Positions 1 to 11,687 of a stretch of DNA of 64,000 nt are shown in pieces. The notes beneath the pieces are model-generated. The model was not told the origin of the DNA and did not search any database. It worked only from the letters and a program-made list of their open reading frames with translations. The stretch spans positions 24,931 through 88,930 of the forward strand of contig JXTC01000602.1 of assembly GCA_002914845.1 (NCBI GenBank), given 5' to 3'. Positions within the stretch are counted from its first letter, which is position 1; each line of letters begins with the position of its first letter. The stretch is from Trema orientale. Taxonomy: Eukaryota > Streptophyta > Magnoliopsida > Rosales > Cannabaceae. Made by a program: the position numbers and the translations under genes.

Positions 1-542
1 AATACTTACAAGAGTAAATATTATTAATGCATGCTCAAGATATTCACATTTGATAAATTAGGATTTTAAATATAAACTCTTTCAAATATAACCTAAAACA
101 TGAAATTTCTACAAAATAATTGGTCAAAATCATGGTTAACACAATGGGTAATCTAATTTTAGTGACAAAAATGAGTTTAAAAGCTTAAACATACCTTGTT
201 TGCCGGAAAAAATGGTGAAAATGAGGGAAGGGGGAGGCTGGCCGCGGCTGCTGCTGGGATGTGTTGTGTTATGTTTTCAATCGGGTAGCCCTAACAAAAG
301 GGGAGTGTATCTTATATATAACGGCGCCTAAAGACAAAACCACGGCGCTTGCCAGGCGCCGTGGTTGTCACGGGTTTATAACGGCGCCTATAAGGCGCCG
401 TTATAAATTGTTATACCACGGCGCCTAGCAAGCGCCGTGGTTGTTCCACGTTAATCACGGCGCCTCTTAGGCGCCGTGATATCCTGCTTACTATCACGGC
501 GCGTCCGTACACGCGGCGTGATAGTCAACTTTCTTTGTAGTG
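1..542 (-). mobile_element. CACTA (En/Spm) element, terminal part; body runs off the left edge
   Basis: The right edge at 542 reads, on the minus strand, CACTACAAAGAAAGTTG, a canonical CACTA-family terminal inverted repeat. The inside (about 320-525) is packed with inverted and direct copies of short GC-rich words built on ACGGCGCCT / AGGCGCCGT, alternating with AT-rich spacers. Such subterminal repeats are known transposase-binding arrays in En/Spm elements. Sequence at 200-275 is GC-rich and could belong to a 5' exon or leader, but I see no convincing coding region. No left end lies in the window, so length and autonomy are unknown. The flanking three bases after the end are TGA; the matching target duplication cannot be checked. 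Confidence 0.85.
320..527. repeat. Subterminal GGCGCC palindromic repeat cluster of the CACTA end
   Basis: At least eight copies of a GGCGCC-centred motif (ACGGCGCCT, CAGGCGCCGT, TAGGCGCCGT and variants such as ACGGCGCGT) occur within about 200 bp in both orientations, several forming 20-25 bp hairpins. This is typical subterminal architecture for a CACTA end, where the transposase binds. The CpG content stands out strongly against the AT-rich surroundings. Confidence 0.75.
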
Positions 543-779
543 TGACCCAGTCCTAATTAAATCACTTATTGGGTCTGCTTAAGAATAATATCGCCCAATA
601 CAATTGTCCAAAATATATGGCCCACTATAAGAAATACAATTTCCTAACAAAACAGACTTCTTTTCCCACATCCCCAGTTTCTTACACCCTTTCTTTGTAC
701 CCAGTAAGCTTTCCTCTTAAAGATTCTCCAAAGCCTCTATTTCACCTTTAGGTCTTCCAGCATTAGATTGTTCAACATC

Positions 780-1908
780 GGGTTCACAGCTCGAATCCAC
801 GGACCATATGCTCGAATCCACGGACCATACTTCAGTTTCCCCTTTGCCTTACTGCTATTATCCACGTCTTTACATTATTCTCTAAGAGTGTGATCAAGTT
901 CCCACTATTATAGCAAAAATTAGGAAGAAATTTGTATTTGATTGGTATCCAAATATCACTAAAATCCTCGTCTCAGATTGCCCTAATCACTCTCCTTAGG
1001 TCATGTTTGATGTACTGAATAAGAACTCTGTATTGTATTAATTAAACATAATACTGTGTTTAGTTGTGTTTTTATATTGTATTATTTAATACGACATCAA
1101 AATTTAATACAATATAGAGAGTATCATCTAATTCAGAATAAAAGGTCTATATTACACTGTATTATATAAATTTTAACTTTAGCGTAATATTGTACAATAC
1201 TCACTCTTCTCATTTTTTCTGTTCTTGATTTCTCTCCCATCACTTTCTTTTTCACATGACTTTATTTTTTTCAAAACTAGTATTTTTTAAATAGTATTTT
1301 TCTAAATTTATATCTAAAAAGTGATTTTTTAGTAAATAATTTTTTTTAAAATGATAATTTTACAAGTGGTATTTTTCTAAATATTTTTTGAAAATGATAT
1401 TTTTTTAAGTAAATTTTTGAAAATAATAATTTTCAAAATTAACTTTTTAATACAACATTTTAATACAAATATAAAAACAAACATAAAACTGTAATAGAAT
1501 AATATAATACAATACAATCTAATATAATACATCACAATACAATACAATATAATACAGCTCACTAAACATGCCTTAAGGGTTTACATATGTCAACATAGAC
1601 CCTAATTCTCATGAATTTTCCCCATACCTCCCCAGAAGCTCCAAGATCAACCTCTTCCACCACGCCCACCATTTTTCTCGAAACCTCACCTGATTCTTGA
1701 TTCATCCAATTCAAAGGAAGATGTTGGAGCTGGACCCAGAAGGATGCCTTATTAAACACCATTTATTGGAAGGAAGAATTTTACCTACTAACTAAATAGA
1801 GAGAGATGCGATCGTCCCCAATTTTCTTTGCTCCCCTAAATCCGAACTGAGGACTTCTCTTCCAAGGATAAATCCTCACACAAATCTGCAATATCGTCTG
1901 CATCTATG
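780..1908 (-). pseudogene. L1-type LINE ORF1 fragment (DUF4283 plus CCHC zinc-knuckle region), split by a MITE
   Basis: Reading the minus strand, about 1908-1845 encodes an acidic N-terminus (DADDIADLCEDLSLEEK) typical of plant L1 ORF1 proteins. 1762-1573 encodes the second half of a DUF4283 domain (SFWVQLQHLPLNWMNQESG, then MRIRVYVDICKPLR). After a MITE the frame resumes at 995-890 with RRVIRAI, then DIWIPIKYKFLPNFCY, the start of the zf-CCHC_4 domain. The middle of DUF4283 is missing (a VGKIL start near 1790 jumps to NKASFW), in-frame stops are present, and the likely start codon is ATA. No reverse transcriptase is seen. Family knowledge: this ORF binds RNA in L1 elements. This is a dead fragment. 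Confidence 0.65.
999..1572. mobile_element. Tourist-like MITE (PIF/Harbinger group), 574 bp
   Basis: The ends are related inverted repeats starting with GG: GGTCATGTTTGATGTACTG on the left, and GGCATGTTTAGTGAGCTG read from the right on the minus strand. They are flanked by TTA at 996-998 and 1573-1575, the usual Harbinger target duplication. The interior is very AT-rich, with arrays of TATTGTATTA-like words at both ends in opposite orientation, so the element can fold on itself. Removing the element and one TTA restores an unbroken KPLRR codon run in the surrounding LINE ORF1, which confirms the boundaries. There is no coding capacity. Confidence 0.8.
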
Positions 1909-2334
1909 GATCGAGCAAAACTCAGAAAATCACCGTCGTCTTTCAAGAAATATACCAAAATCACATCCAAAAAAAATCCCCAAAATCAATGAGAATCCAA
2001 AGAATCAAACCCCAATTTCAGAACCCTAGGGATGTGAACTCCAAACAGATAGAGCCCATAGAGGAATTTGCCAAGAAAAACAAACAAAATTCTGGTAAAC
2101 AAGGCCCCAAAATTGAAAGAAAAAAATTCTAGTCAAATCAAGAAGACTGACACAACGTTCGGACACAGCCGAATACGACTACTTTCACCGGCAGTACGGG
2201 AAAAGACTCTGTCTCGTATACATTCCATATCAAATCTCTCAAAATTTCTTTTATCACAGAATATTCGTTTCTTTAGTGCAAAGAAAACAATAATAAGGAC
2301 GAAACCAAACAAATGAAATATAATGAATCAAACG

Positions 2335-4728
2335 TCACACATAAATGAAAAATCTATCTAGGGAACGAACGATGCGGGTCCAAAAGAAGCTCAAACATAA
2401 GAAAAGCAAGCCAACAACGCAAGTGGCAATGGCAAGCAGGAGGGAAGGTGCCAACACTGCGTAGGTGCCGGTGATGAACGCAATCAGCATGAACACGAGG
2501 GCCAGCACCGTTAAATACCAAGACATCACATGGCAACCTATTATCTTCCATTTATCGTCTGATGTTCTCATGATGAGGTTGATTAAGACGGCTGAAATGG
2601 AGAGCCCCAGGGCCACTGTGTCTGTGATCACGAACGCCTGAAACGCTGCGTTCCCCCTGAGAATGGCAGCGCCTTGCAGTGGGCCCTTGCTGCTTTGGTA
2701 ACCTCCGGGCAGCGTGAAGCCCGCTGTGAATGTCACCGTCGCAATCAGCGTAGCCACTACGAGAATAATCTCTTTACTTTTTTCCATGACTTTCAAGAAT
2801 CTAGGCAAATAACGATGACTCTCTTCGTCATCTTCACCGATTGCTGTTCGCAAATGAGGCCGTATGCCGTATTTATTCTTCATGCGTTCTCCAGTAATGA
2901 ACTTTTTCTGCAACATTATTGTGTAGATGGTTGTCATAATGATCAGTCATGCACACACGCACGAAATTTCAGTTCAGTGCTAGAGAAAATCAAAGTATAA
3001 TTGGAAGAATTCGAGTTCGGTTGCGAGATAGATTGTAGTTCAACCAAAGTCATTTACCTTGAATCCATAAGAATATGTCACCATGTCGAGAAAGTTCTTT
3101 TTTTCTTTGTTGAATGCCATCTTATTTACGTGGGGGTGCGACAAGAAAGCATTTAGAATGGATTCTTTCCAATGTGAATTGGCAGCCATCCAAAGGAACG
3201 GCGTGTTTCCAGCGTTGTCTTTCGCATTTAGGAGGTAATTACCGAGTGAAGAATGATTCAGGATGAGTTGTAGTGCTTCGTAAGTACTACTCCTAACAGC
3301 AAAATGTAGAAAGTTCTGGCCTTCGTGGTCAACCACTTCACAGCTATCTGGACACCTTAATATAATTTCCTTCATCACCTCACGACAGCCAACATGGCTA
3401 GAATTAGCTGCAATATGAAGAGCCGTCATGCCTATTCCATTTTGGACGTAGGCACTACTCACATCTTTTTCTAACAGCAACTTTACAATATCAACATGTA
3501 CTGGCAATAGTGCCGCATAGTGCAGCGGAATGTAACCACAATCATCTGCTTTTCTGGTCAGATTTTCTGTCTTTTCCAACAGCTTTCTTGTCATTCCTGA
3601 AGAAAATACTTATAAAATAATGATAAAGCTTCGATGACAAATCTGTTTATAACATTTATAGGGAACATTTTAGGAGATACAAATATTAATGGAGTTCTCA
3701 CATTAAGTAACAATATTATGTACTTTTGTATCCTGTCTAGCTAGCTACAATCAAAGCCTATAACTCTATAAATTCAGCTTCACACCTTTTTGCAACGGAC
3801 TGATTAATTAGTGGTTTCGGTACGTTGGGTATATACAAATCATAATGATCAAATCATGACTTGCCAGATTATTGATAATTGCCAAGTTTAAGAAAAAGTC
3901 CTAAAACAATTGTAGCAAAACTGGTTTTCTAGTCTTCCGCTGGAACGACTCTACATAGGTCAAAACATATGTATTGCATTGACATTGCATAATTAATTCT
4001 AAGCCTGACTAGTGCTAATTAGAAAACAAAAACAAAGACGAACAAAAGTAAACTTCGCAGCAGTTACCTTTATCTCTAGCCATGATCGCAGCATGCAATA
4101 CAGTTCTGCCGTTAGGGCCAGTACTGGCTGGTGAGGAGCACTTGTCTAGTATATCATCCACCAAAACTCGGTACCTTCCCTCGACAGCTATGTAAAGTGG
4201 AGTCTCTCCTTCTTCATTAGCAGAATATGAGTAATGAGGGTCTTCTTTTATCAATATCCGCACAACTTCAAGACGCCGAAACCGCACAGCCTCGTGCAAC
4301 GCGGTGTCCTTTTCTTTGTTCCTCATCCTCAGCATCTGTTTCGTGGCTTCGCTATCCCTGCCCATAGCACTCTCAAGGTCCCTAATCTGTTGACGATCAG
4401 ACGATTTTGCATGCTTGATAAGAGCCTTAACTATACGTACATGGCCATACCTTGCTGCCACGTGTAAGGGAGTCTCTCCTTTCGCATTGGTCTGCAGCAA
4501 CAGAGGTGGGCACATGTTGAGGATCTCTCTCACAAAGATTTTATCCGTTGTTGAAGCTCTGGCATGGACATGGAGGATTGTATTGTTGTCTGGAGTCAAC
4601 AACTGGTCAAGATGCAGCTCGTTGATTTTTTCCATGAAGACTTGGATCTCACCCTTCTCCGCAGCCCAATACACAGAGGCCTCCATGCGGTTGTTTTTTT
4701 CCACGGCCACATTACTTGGAGAAGCCAT
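2335..4728 (-). CDS. ACD6-like ankyrin repeat protein with C-terminal PGG membrane domain, three exons
   Basis: Exons, in order of transcription: 4728-4068, 3596-3058 and 2907-2335. All junctions are GT-AG (AAG/GTAACT, TTCAG/GA, AAG/GTAAAT, TTGCAG/AA) and the phases join cleanly to a 590-residue protein. Residues 15-395 hold ankyrin repeats, for example TPLHVAARYGH at 86-96, TALHEAV at 142-148, TPLYIAVEGRY at 176-186, IPLHYAA at 243-249 and TALHIAA at 278-284. Residues 440-590 are the PGG domain with GFTLPGGY (463-470) and four hydrophobic segments, so the ankyrin part should face the cytosol on a multispanning membrane anchor. Known relatives (Arabidopsis ACD6, ITN1) act in salicylate-linked defence and stress signalling; the exact role here is inferred. 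The start ATG is the first in frame. No lesion is seen, so the gene is probably functional. Confidence 0.88.
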
Positions 4729-4828
4729 ATTAACGACGTCTTTAGTTGTTTCGGATAATTTGTAATTGTTACAATAAATGTAATTTGTATGTATCGATAA
4801 CAATGGTCTGTATTCTGCGTCGCACGCC

Positions 4829-4836
4829 TATTTATC
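4829..4836 (-). promoter_or_regulatory. Candidate TATA box of the ACD6-like gene
   Basis: On the minus strand this reads GATAAATA, close to the plant TATAAATA consensus, about 100 nt upstream of the chosen ATG. The leader between it and the ATG contains no competing in-frame ATG. Only position and composition support it. Confidence 0.3.
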
Positions 4837-4879
4837 GTGTTGAACTTTCTTTCCTTTTTATTTCTATTTTTAATTTGTT

Positions 4880-5270
4880 TTTTGGGTGCCCCCTTAGCTT
4901 AGAATTGTCATCATGAAGTTTTATTAGGTTACTATTCATTTCATATATTCTTCGTTCTGCTTTATTTTATGACCTTTTCTTTTTCCTCGAATGTACCTTC
5001 TTTGTCCCCCTTTTTCCTCGAATGTATTTTCTTTGTCCGCCTTTATTTTCCAAAGTGTACTTGTTCTAAGCTTTGCTTTCTCATCACGAGTGCAGCCATC
5101 ATTGAGATGGGCTAGTTTGACAGTGATCCGTACCAGATCAAAATCAATTGTCCAAATCTTTTTTGTCACATACTACCTGTTCTCTAGTTAAAGAACTGTG
5201 CACCAAAGTAAAGGTTAACAAGTGCTGGAGACTAAACAATATTATTCTTTATACAAACTTCTCTAACATT
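4880..5270. repeat. ACD6-like gene upstream segment, copy 1 of a dispersed duplication
   Basis: This AT-rich sequence just upstream of the ankyrin gene contains GTGTACTTGTTCTAAGCTTTG, a CAGCCATCATTGAG word, GATCCGTACCAGATCAAAAT and TTCTTTATACAAACTT. The same words recur in the same order at about 5930-6240 and 6790-7050. They look like copies of an ankyrin-gene promoter region left by tandem duplication of ACD6-like genes, a family that commonly forms clusters. There is no convincing coding sequence here. Confidence 0.6.
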
Positions 5271-5504
5271 ACCACAATGAACGTTTTCACAGAAGGATAT
5301 ATGGAGGGGGGAAAGAAAGTGGGAAACCCAGAATTGGCTCTCAGTCAACCCCATGATTATTTAACAGCAAGTTCTTCAAAATTAAATTTAAAAGAAAAAA
5401 TGATTTCATTGTTGTTGATGATAATATCACTTAATTAGCGTTAAGAAATAAACTAACAGAAAAAAGGGCGCTGATGAAGTGTGGTTAAGACCACTTAATT
5501 TCTA

Positions 5505-5863
5505 GGGCCCGTTTGGTTCGCCTATTTGAATGTGTGTATTTAAATGGAAATTGTAGAATGGGTTATGATTGGAATGGGAGACATTTGAATGGAAAAAATA
5601 ATGGAATGTGTTGTAATTAGAATGGGAGCATTGGAATGGACCATTCAAAAATACCTTCTCCCTTCCATTCTCATTCAAGACACAAAAAAACCATTCCAAT
5701 GATTAACTTTTTGGATGGACCATTTGAATGGAAAAACTGAATTGTTGAAACAAACACACATTCTAAAAGATCATTTGAATAGAAAAACTGAATTGTTGAA
5801 ACAAATACACATTTAAATAGATTTTCCATTCTAATAGAATGGAATGATTGAAACAAACGAGAG
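5505..5863. mobile_element. MITE with GTTTGGTTCG-type ends and an internal tandem duplication
   Basis: The left edge reads GGGCCCGTTTGGTTCG; the right edge read on the minus strand is CTCTCGTTTGTTTCA, an imperfect inverted repeat of the type common in hAT- and Harbinger-derived MITEs. The interior is made of inverted and direct versions of GGAATGG / CCATTC words. A segment of about 55 bp containing GAATGGAAAAACTGAATTGT is duplicated in tandem (about 5720-5820). Target duplication unresolved. No coding capacity. Confidence 0.5.
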
Positions 5864-5929
5864 TAATCTGGGACACTTCATTGATTCCAATTAATACCAG
5901 TCAAGCAAAGTATCCTCACATAATTAAAG

Positions 5930-6240
5930 GCAAAAAAAAACTACAGCAGCCCTAGCTACACTAGCCGCTCTCCCTACTTTACCTTTATTTGTCCTCGAGT
6001 ATATTTTCGTTTTACTTTTTTAAAGTTATATATATTGTTCTGCTTTGCTTGCTCATCAAGAGTTACCCATATTTACCTTCACGTGCTATCTAGCCATTAT
6101 TTTTTAGTGAGATTATGTAGCTAGTTTGCCGCAGGTTAACTGTTCCCTAACTGAGTAAGCCATGCGACCTAACATTAACACCAAATTAAAGGTAGCTAAC
6201 AATGTGCTAACCGGATATAGCATTCTTTATACAAACTTGT
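5930..6240. repeat. ACD6-like upstream segment, copy 2
   Basis: This shares with 4880-5270 the order: Cys/Phe-rich-looking CT tract, TTGTTCTGCTTTGCTTGCTCATCAAGAG-like words, a CTAGTTTGCCG... equivalent, and a closing GCATTCTTTATACAAACTT stretch (6216-6240). It is diverged and has no linked ankyrin coding exon in the window. I read it as a relic of a duplicated ankyrin-gene 5' region. Confidence 0.45.
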
Positions 6241-6789
6241 CGGACCAGCACTTTAATCTAAATTCTAACCTTGAAAATAATTATAGAGATTTAAGAAGAA
6301 AAGAAAAAATTAAAATCACTAGAGTTTTATACATTCGTTCACCAATTATCATGTATCGCTTCACTGAGAGAGTGATTTTAATTACTATCAATTTCAACTC
6401 ACCCAAACACTCCAATCTAACCAAGTTACAAAGAATATTTATCTTTCTGTCTTGTTCTCTGTAATTTAATGGTTGAACAAAAGACGTACATAAAGAACAA
6501 TAAAAACAAGAATACTGGTTCTATTGGACTTAGCCCACATGAGTTTTCAAATAAAAACAATTGTATCTTTATTAAATAAATAGTCTAGTTCCAATTCCAT
6601 CTCATGTCTCCATATTGCCATCTTGTAGTAACTTGAGTTACCGGCACTACCGGTAAGGAGCTCTAAATCGACGACAAAGTCCTTGTATGTAAGTCGTTGG
6701 TATAGGCTTCACCGTATTGACTGCCTATGCCTTAGTCCTCAGTAACCTCTAAGCCAATAACGTATATCGTTATCATTAATTTGTCTGAC
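6241..6789. other. Intergenic AT-rich sequence, nothing recognised
   Basis: I see no gene, terminal repeat or array here. A 100-codon open stretch at 6162-6464 has no domain-like pattern and overlaps the duplicated segment, so I treat it as chance. Confidence 0.4.
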
Positions 6790-7080
6790 AAACGCTTAAA
6801 ATTATCCTCGTGAAGTTCTATTAACATCATAATTCATTTCAAATATTCTTCGCCTACTTTACCTTCTGTCTTTTTCTCGAATATATTTTCTTCATCGCTT
6901 TTTTTTTCGTATTCGGAAGTGTACTTGTTCTAAGCTTTGCTTGCTTAGCAAGAGTAAACTGATTATCCTCATGTGCAGCCATCATTGAGTTGGGATTGTT
7001 TGAAAGTGATCCGTACCAGATCAAAATCAATTGTCCCTATCTCTTTTTCTTTTTTTTTTTTTCGGTCTCATATATTCTGT
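6790..7080. repeat. ACD6-like upstream segment, copy 3
   Basis: The run from about 6917 to 7045 closely parallels 5053-5160: GTGTACTTGTTCTAAGCTTTG, then GCAGCCATCATTGAG, then AGTGATCCGTACCAGATCAA. This copy includes about 20 bp (around AGAGTAAACTGATTATCCTC) that copy 1 lacks. It is followed directly by the LTR of retroelement A. Confidence 0.6.
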
Positions 7081-7093
7081 CCCTGATTAAAGG

Positions 7094-9276
7094 TGTCACG
7101 ACTAGAAATCGAAAATTGTGATTTTTAGTAATTTTAGTTAAAACAGTAATGAATAGTAAATTTTCAAAATTTCAGAAAAAATCAAATATTTAAAAATTTC
7201 ATTTTGGTCCTCAAAACTTTATAAATTCCATAATTAAGAATCCTCTCATTAATCTTAATTATTCGATAAAATGTTCACTTCAAGTTTAGAAGAATTCTAG
7301 TTAATTTACTTAGAAAATTTTTGTTAAATCATAAATTTTAGTAAAATGAGTCCTGTGTACAAGATAATTTACAAAAATCATTTATGATTCCAAGTACTCA
7401 AATTTATAATATTATTGCCCTCATATATCCACTTAAAAGCATTAAACTGGGCTAAATATTTGAACAAGAAAAGGAAATCAAACAGGTTATAGACACCCAC
7501 AAAGGAATATGAATAGGACTACAGGCACAAGCCAAGCAACTTATCTAGCTATTAAGATAACTATCTCAAATAATTCAACACCTGAAAGTAAGGAGAAGTA
7601 TGTGGGGTGAGCACATAAATACTCAGTAGAAATTCAATTACAGATTTTTTTTTAACCAATATGAAAATACTTACTTTCAAGTGTCAGTGACAATATTCAA
7701 ACAGCTTTCTAGAAATTAAATTGAAATCATTATCCAAAAGTTTAAATATTTCAAACCATTGTGAAATAATATCTCAAAACAATTATATATTATTCAAGTC
7801 AAGCACATAACAAACAATGTAGTCAATGACATGTTCGAGCTACCAAAGACTGGTGACCATAAGTTTGCAAATGTGTCATATGGTCCAAGTCACCTAAGTT
7901 GGTGACTATGAGTGTGAAATGTAGTCCGAGCACCCTAGGTAGGGTACCATAATTCCGAGCATCCTGAAGGAGTAAAGTAAGTCCGTCGGTCGCTTAGGTG
8001 TAATGATACATACAATGCTATATAGATGACAGGAATGAGAATATGTACCATTTTCTACAAAATCATAAAACAGACCATGTAGTGTTTTTAATCAACTAAG
8101 TTTAGTTCTCAAATCTAAATTCTCGTTCAATTTAGATTTTATTAAAATTTAGGTAACATAACAACTGTTTTCATCAAAAACAATAAAATCTAGTTCATAT
8201 AGAAAATAGTTCCAAACAAGATATTTGGCATGCCAACTAATGTAACGTGCCTCACAGGCAATTTAAATATCAAATCATCTCAAAATAGGTATAAATCAAA
8301 ATTTACCAAATATTTCACAAAATCCCATATTTATTCAAAATATGTAAAAAAATAATCATAGTTAAACTAATTTTAGAATCAAGTAATCGAATCCCTACCT
8401 CGAACGAGTGACTAGACTACGCTACGATGCGATAGAGCATGTTAGGTGTCGTTTGGCAATCGTTTGGAGGGTTGAGGGTTGTTTTTGAATCTTTGATCGC
8501 CTGCTTTGAAATGTCCTTTTTTTTCTAGCGGAGCCTCAAATCGAAAAATAGATATCACCACTGAATTCTTAGTATTCAAATTAGCTAGGTTAGACATATA
8601 ACTTGACTGATTTAGAGTTAGGCTGAAATCTGACCTTGTGACACGCAAAACGAGGCAAAATCTGATCCTGTGCCGGATACCAAATATAGTTAATATATAT
8701 CTCGTTTTTCATATTTTCACGAGTACATCACAAATATGACATTTATTTTATGATCTAATGATTAGATTAAAAAGTCAATACTCGAAACAAAAAAGCTTAA
8801 AACTATCAATAATGGCAAAATTCAGTTCGGGCAAAACCGAATTTAGATATATACATCATTAGAAAGCTTGCATTGAGATGAGTTCGGAAAGCCTAAAATT
8901 GCGGCTTAACGTTACCAGAATCGGCACCGGAATTGACATGTTGCCATAGGCAATTTTCACATTTTTTGGCGAAATAGTTGTTCGGCGGCTCGTGGGTGAT
9001 ATATGGAGCTTCATGGCAATGGTGTGGTTTGTCTGGAACCAGTGGCACAGCCTGTTGATGGCCGGAGGGTGGGTAGCAATGGTGGAGGTCGTGAGCGGCA
9101 TTTGAACAAAAGCTTTTTTTTTTTTTTTTTCTCTAGTCGTATTCTGGAGATGAGCATGAGAGAAAGAAATGGGGAGGAGAGACTGTGTGTAGGTTTTTTT
9201 TAAAAAACAAGTGGGTCCCACCATTTATTTTAATTAAAAATAATAAAATAATAAAAAAATAAAGTGGAGTCTTACA
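7094..9276 (-). repeat. LTR of retroelement A (3' LTR)
   Basis: This 2.2 kb repeat corresponds to 32830-34851 along its length, including a Ser/Arg-poor AT-rich half and a final part containing GAGCATGAGAGAAAGA and GTGGGTCCCACCA. On the minus strand it begins TGTAAGACTCCAC just after a purine-rich tract at about 9278-9290. It has no coding sequence; short open stretches at 8442-8648 and 8859-9224 are not conserved between the two LTRs. Confidence 0.75.
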
Positions 9277-11687
9277 TCATTCCCTCTTTAAAAGAATTTA
9301 ATCCTGAAATTCAAGCACAGACCCTAAGTATGTTTCAGATGTGACATAGTAGTCATTGGAAAGAAAAAAAACGAACCATTGGTTATGGAACTAACAGGTA
9401 TCAAACTAAAGACTAAATCAACCAAAAAAAGTGAAACATGAACACCATCATTGGCATTAAAATCAAGCCAACATATCGATGTAGTACAATAGTATAAGAT
9501 AAGGAGGTACACAAGGAGATATAGGATCACTACATGGCTCATCAGTAAGTACTTGGACCTCAACACAAGAGATTGGAAAACAATGACCTTAAGTTGATAA
9601 CTAATCACAGAAGTAGTAATGATAACTAAGGCACGAAGTCGAAAATATAAGACTTCCATAACCTGAACATTGATTATTAGGTACCAAACCAGAGTAGCTA
9701 GAACCTGGTCCTAAATAATCATTGAGTCCAAAGACTCTAACAAGATCCTCTCCTACACAAACAAAGTTTCGAATGAAAATCAACACTCTTGTGTTATACC
9801 AACAAGATAGAAAAGTTCAGATGTTAGAAATAACAATAAGAGTATAATGACATAAGTTATTTACCATTCCTCATAACGAGTAAGAAACAAACATGTACGT
9901 AAAATATTTCTAGTCAAGGACAACACTAGGATCACCGTGAATGGAAATCTCCAATAGAGAAGTACATAGCACAATGAATTCTAATAGGTAAACTACTATA
10001 ATCCAAGCATACAAAATATAAGTATCCACATAATATGTATAGCCCAAAGACTTTTAAGTCTTTTATCAAATGTAATATCATAGGATATTAACTCATACCA
10101 TATTTAAATCCAAAGACTCTGCAAGTCCCTTTACCCAACATAGATTTATATAGTTATAAATCATACAAATCATCAATAAACCCAAAGTCTTTCAAGGTCT
10201 TTGATGTGAAGAGAAGTCATATAGAAATGACCCAATATTCAATATGTAAGTAAAACAGATAATAATACCATAATGCCGCAGAAACAAGGTTTCAACATAA
10301 TAGGCCGTCTCTGCGGCAACGCCTGTCTCTCATTTAACCTCGTTTCATTTTAAGTCGAAAACAGTTTGAAGGTATGTTTTGAAAATATGAAACATAAAAA
10401 TTAGGGGTATATAGAAATACTACAATAGTTTATAATAAGGTCTCACGTTGGCTATAGGTAAACCAAACCTGAACTCCAAGTATTTCTTTTGAAAATATAA
10501 TAGAAAGAGTTCAACAACTCTCTATGAAAATCCAAGAGTAAATTGGTCTCAAATACTATCAATTATGCCACCATAATGATATATGGATCCAACTCAAATC
10601 AAGTAATGAATGACAGGTTCAACTCAATATAAACAACTGATTCGAAATTCCAACCTACAACAAATGATAACAAGAGTGTCTAACAAATCTTTAAAGTCAA
10701 AACAAACGACTTCCTCAAGTGATACTCACCCATTAACATCGAAGAGGAATACATCAACTATAAGATCAGTTTATACTACAGAACTCACTTACTAAGCTAA
10801 GTAAGTAGAATAAGAAGAATTTCCTTACTTGACATATAGTTTGCTAACTAACTATTAAGCACTTAAAATATGTCAATTTCTTTTAAAACATAGTTAAGCA
10901 TAACAGAAACTTTCTTAAAATCCCAAAATATTTCCAAATTTTTCAAAAATATCTCTCTAAGAGATTCAAAACTACATCTTCTTTTTGTTGGCAAGTCACA
11001 TAACTTTATTAATGAAAAACTATAGGTAACGTTTTAGTGAGGCTTTCTTTAAGTTTCGTAAATTTGAAGTTACTACACTCTAGTAATTTTATTAAAAATA
11101 GTTTTGGAAGACATTTTAATATTATGAAGAACCTATAAGTATTTTAAAAAATAGTAGAGTGTGTTATGTGTAAATTTGTTTTTTTAACCTCACTCAACTT
11201 GTCAAGTATATTTATAGAAAATAACTTTTTTTGCATAGCCAACCAATTTGTAATGTACACAAACTCCATGAGTTCAAAAGTTCAAATTATGTCTCCAAGA
11301 AAATATTACACAGTCAATATCCATAACTCAAAATCTAGGATATATTAAATCAAGCAAATTAAACCATAATTTGCATCCATTTGAAAATCCAAATTCCATG
11401 AATTTGAATGAAATTTCAAAGAAAAAGACCATATGCCATTATGCACTACCTAAGTCTTTCCAAGGCTAAGGTATTCAAAATCAAAATATTTTTATTCTAA
11501 GTTCAAATGAAACATCTTCCTAAGTCTCCAGTACTCGGAGTTTCCAACACTTAGGATATCAAATCAAATCGTTCAATTGAGATAAACAAGACAAAGTCAA
11601 CCCAACTTGACTTAACCCATGATCAAGACTTTTATTAAATACCAAGAATACAATAATCCAATAATGAACACCAAAATCATGCAAAAT
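9277..11687 (-). other. Internal region of retroelement A, left half; no coding detected
   Basis: This 2.4 kb AT-rich stretch lies between the 3' LTR of A and the insertion point of B. The first bases (minus strand) carry the TTTCAGGATTAAATTCTTTTA-like word and polypurine tract that close the internal region of many plant gypsy elements. Beyond that I recognise no reverse transcriptase, integrase, gag or zinc-knuckle pattern in any frame. Open stretches at 9324-9659 and 10610-10795 are treated as chance. Confidence 0.55.

Noticed and set aside
2068-2316. 82-codon plus-strand open frame
   Set aside because: Basic composition, no domain pattern, lies between the LINE fragment and the ankyrin gene end; treated as chance.
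2674-3000. 108-codon open frame on the plus strand
   Set aside because: It is antisense to exon 3 of the ACD6-like gene, where the minus strand carries a clear PGG domain.
4234-4765. Several open frames on the plus strand
   Set aside because: They overlap exon 1 of the ACD6-like gene and have no family pattern of their own.
6162-6464. 100-codon plus-strand open frame
   Set aside because: It begins inside a duplicated upstream segment and shows no recognisable domain or splice context.
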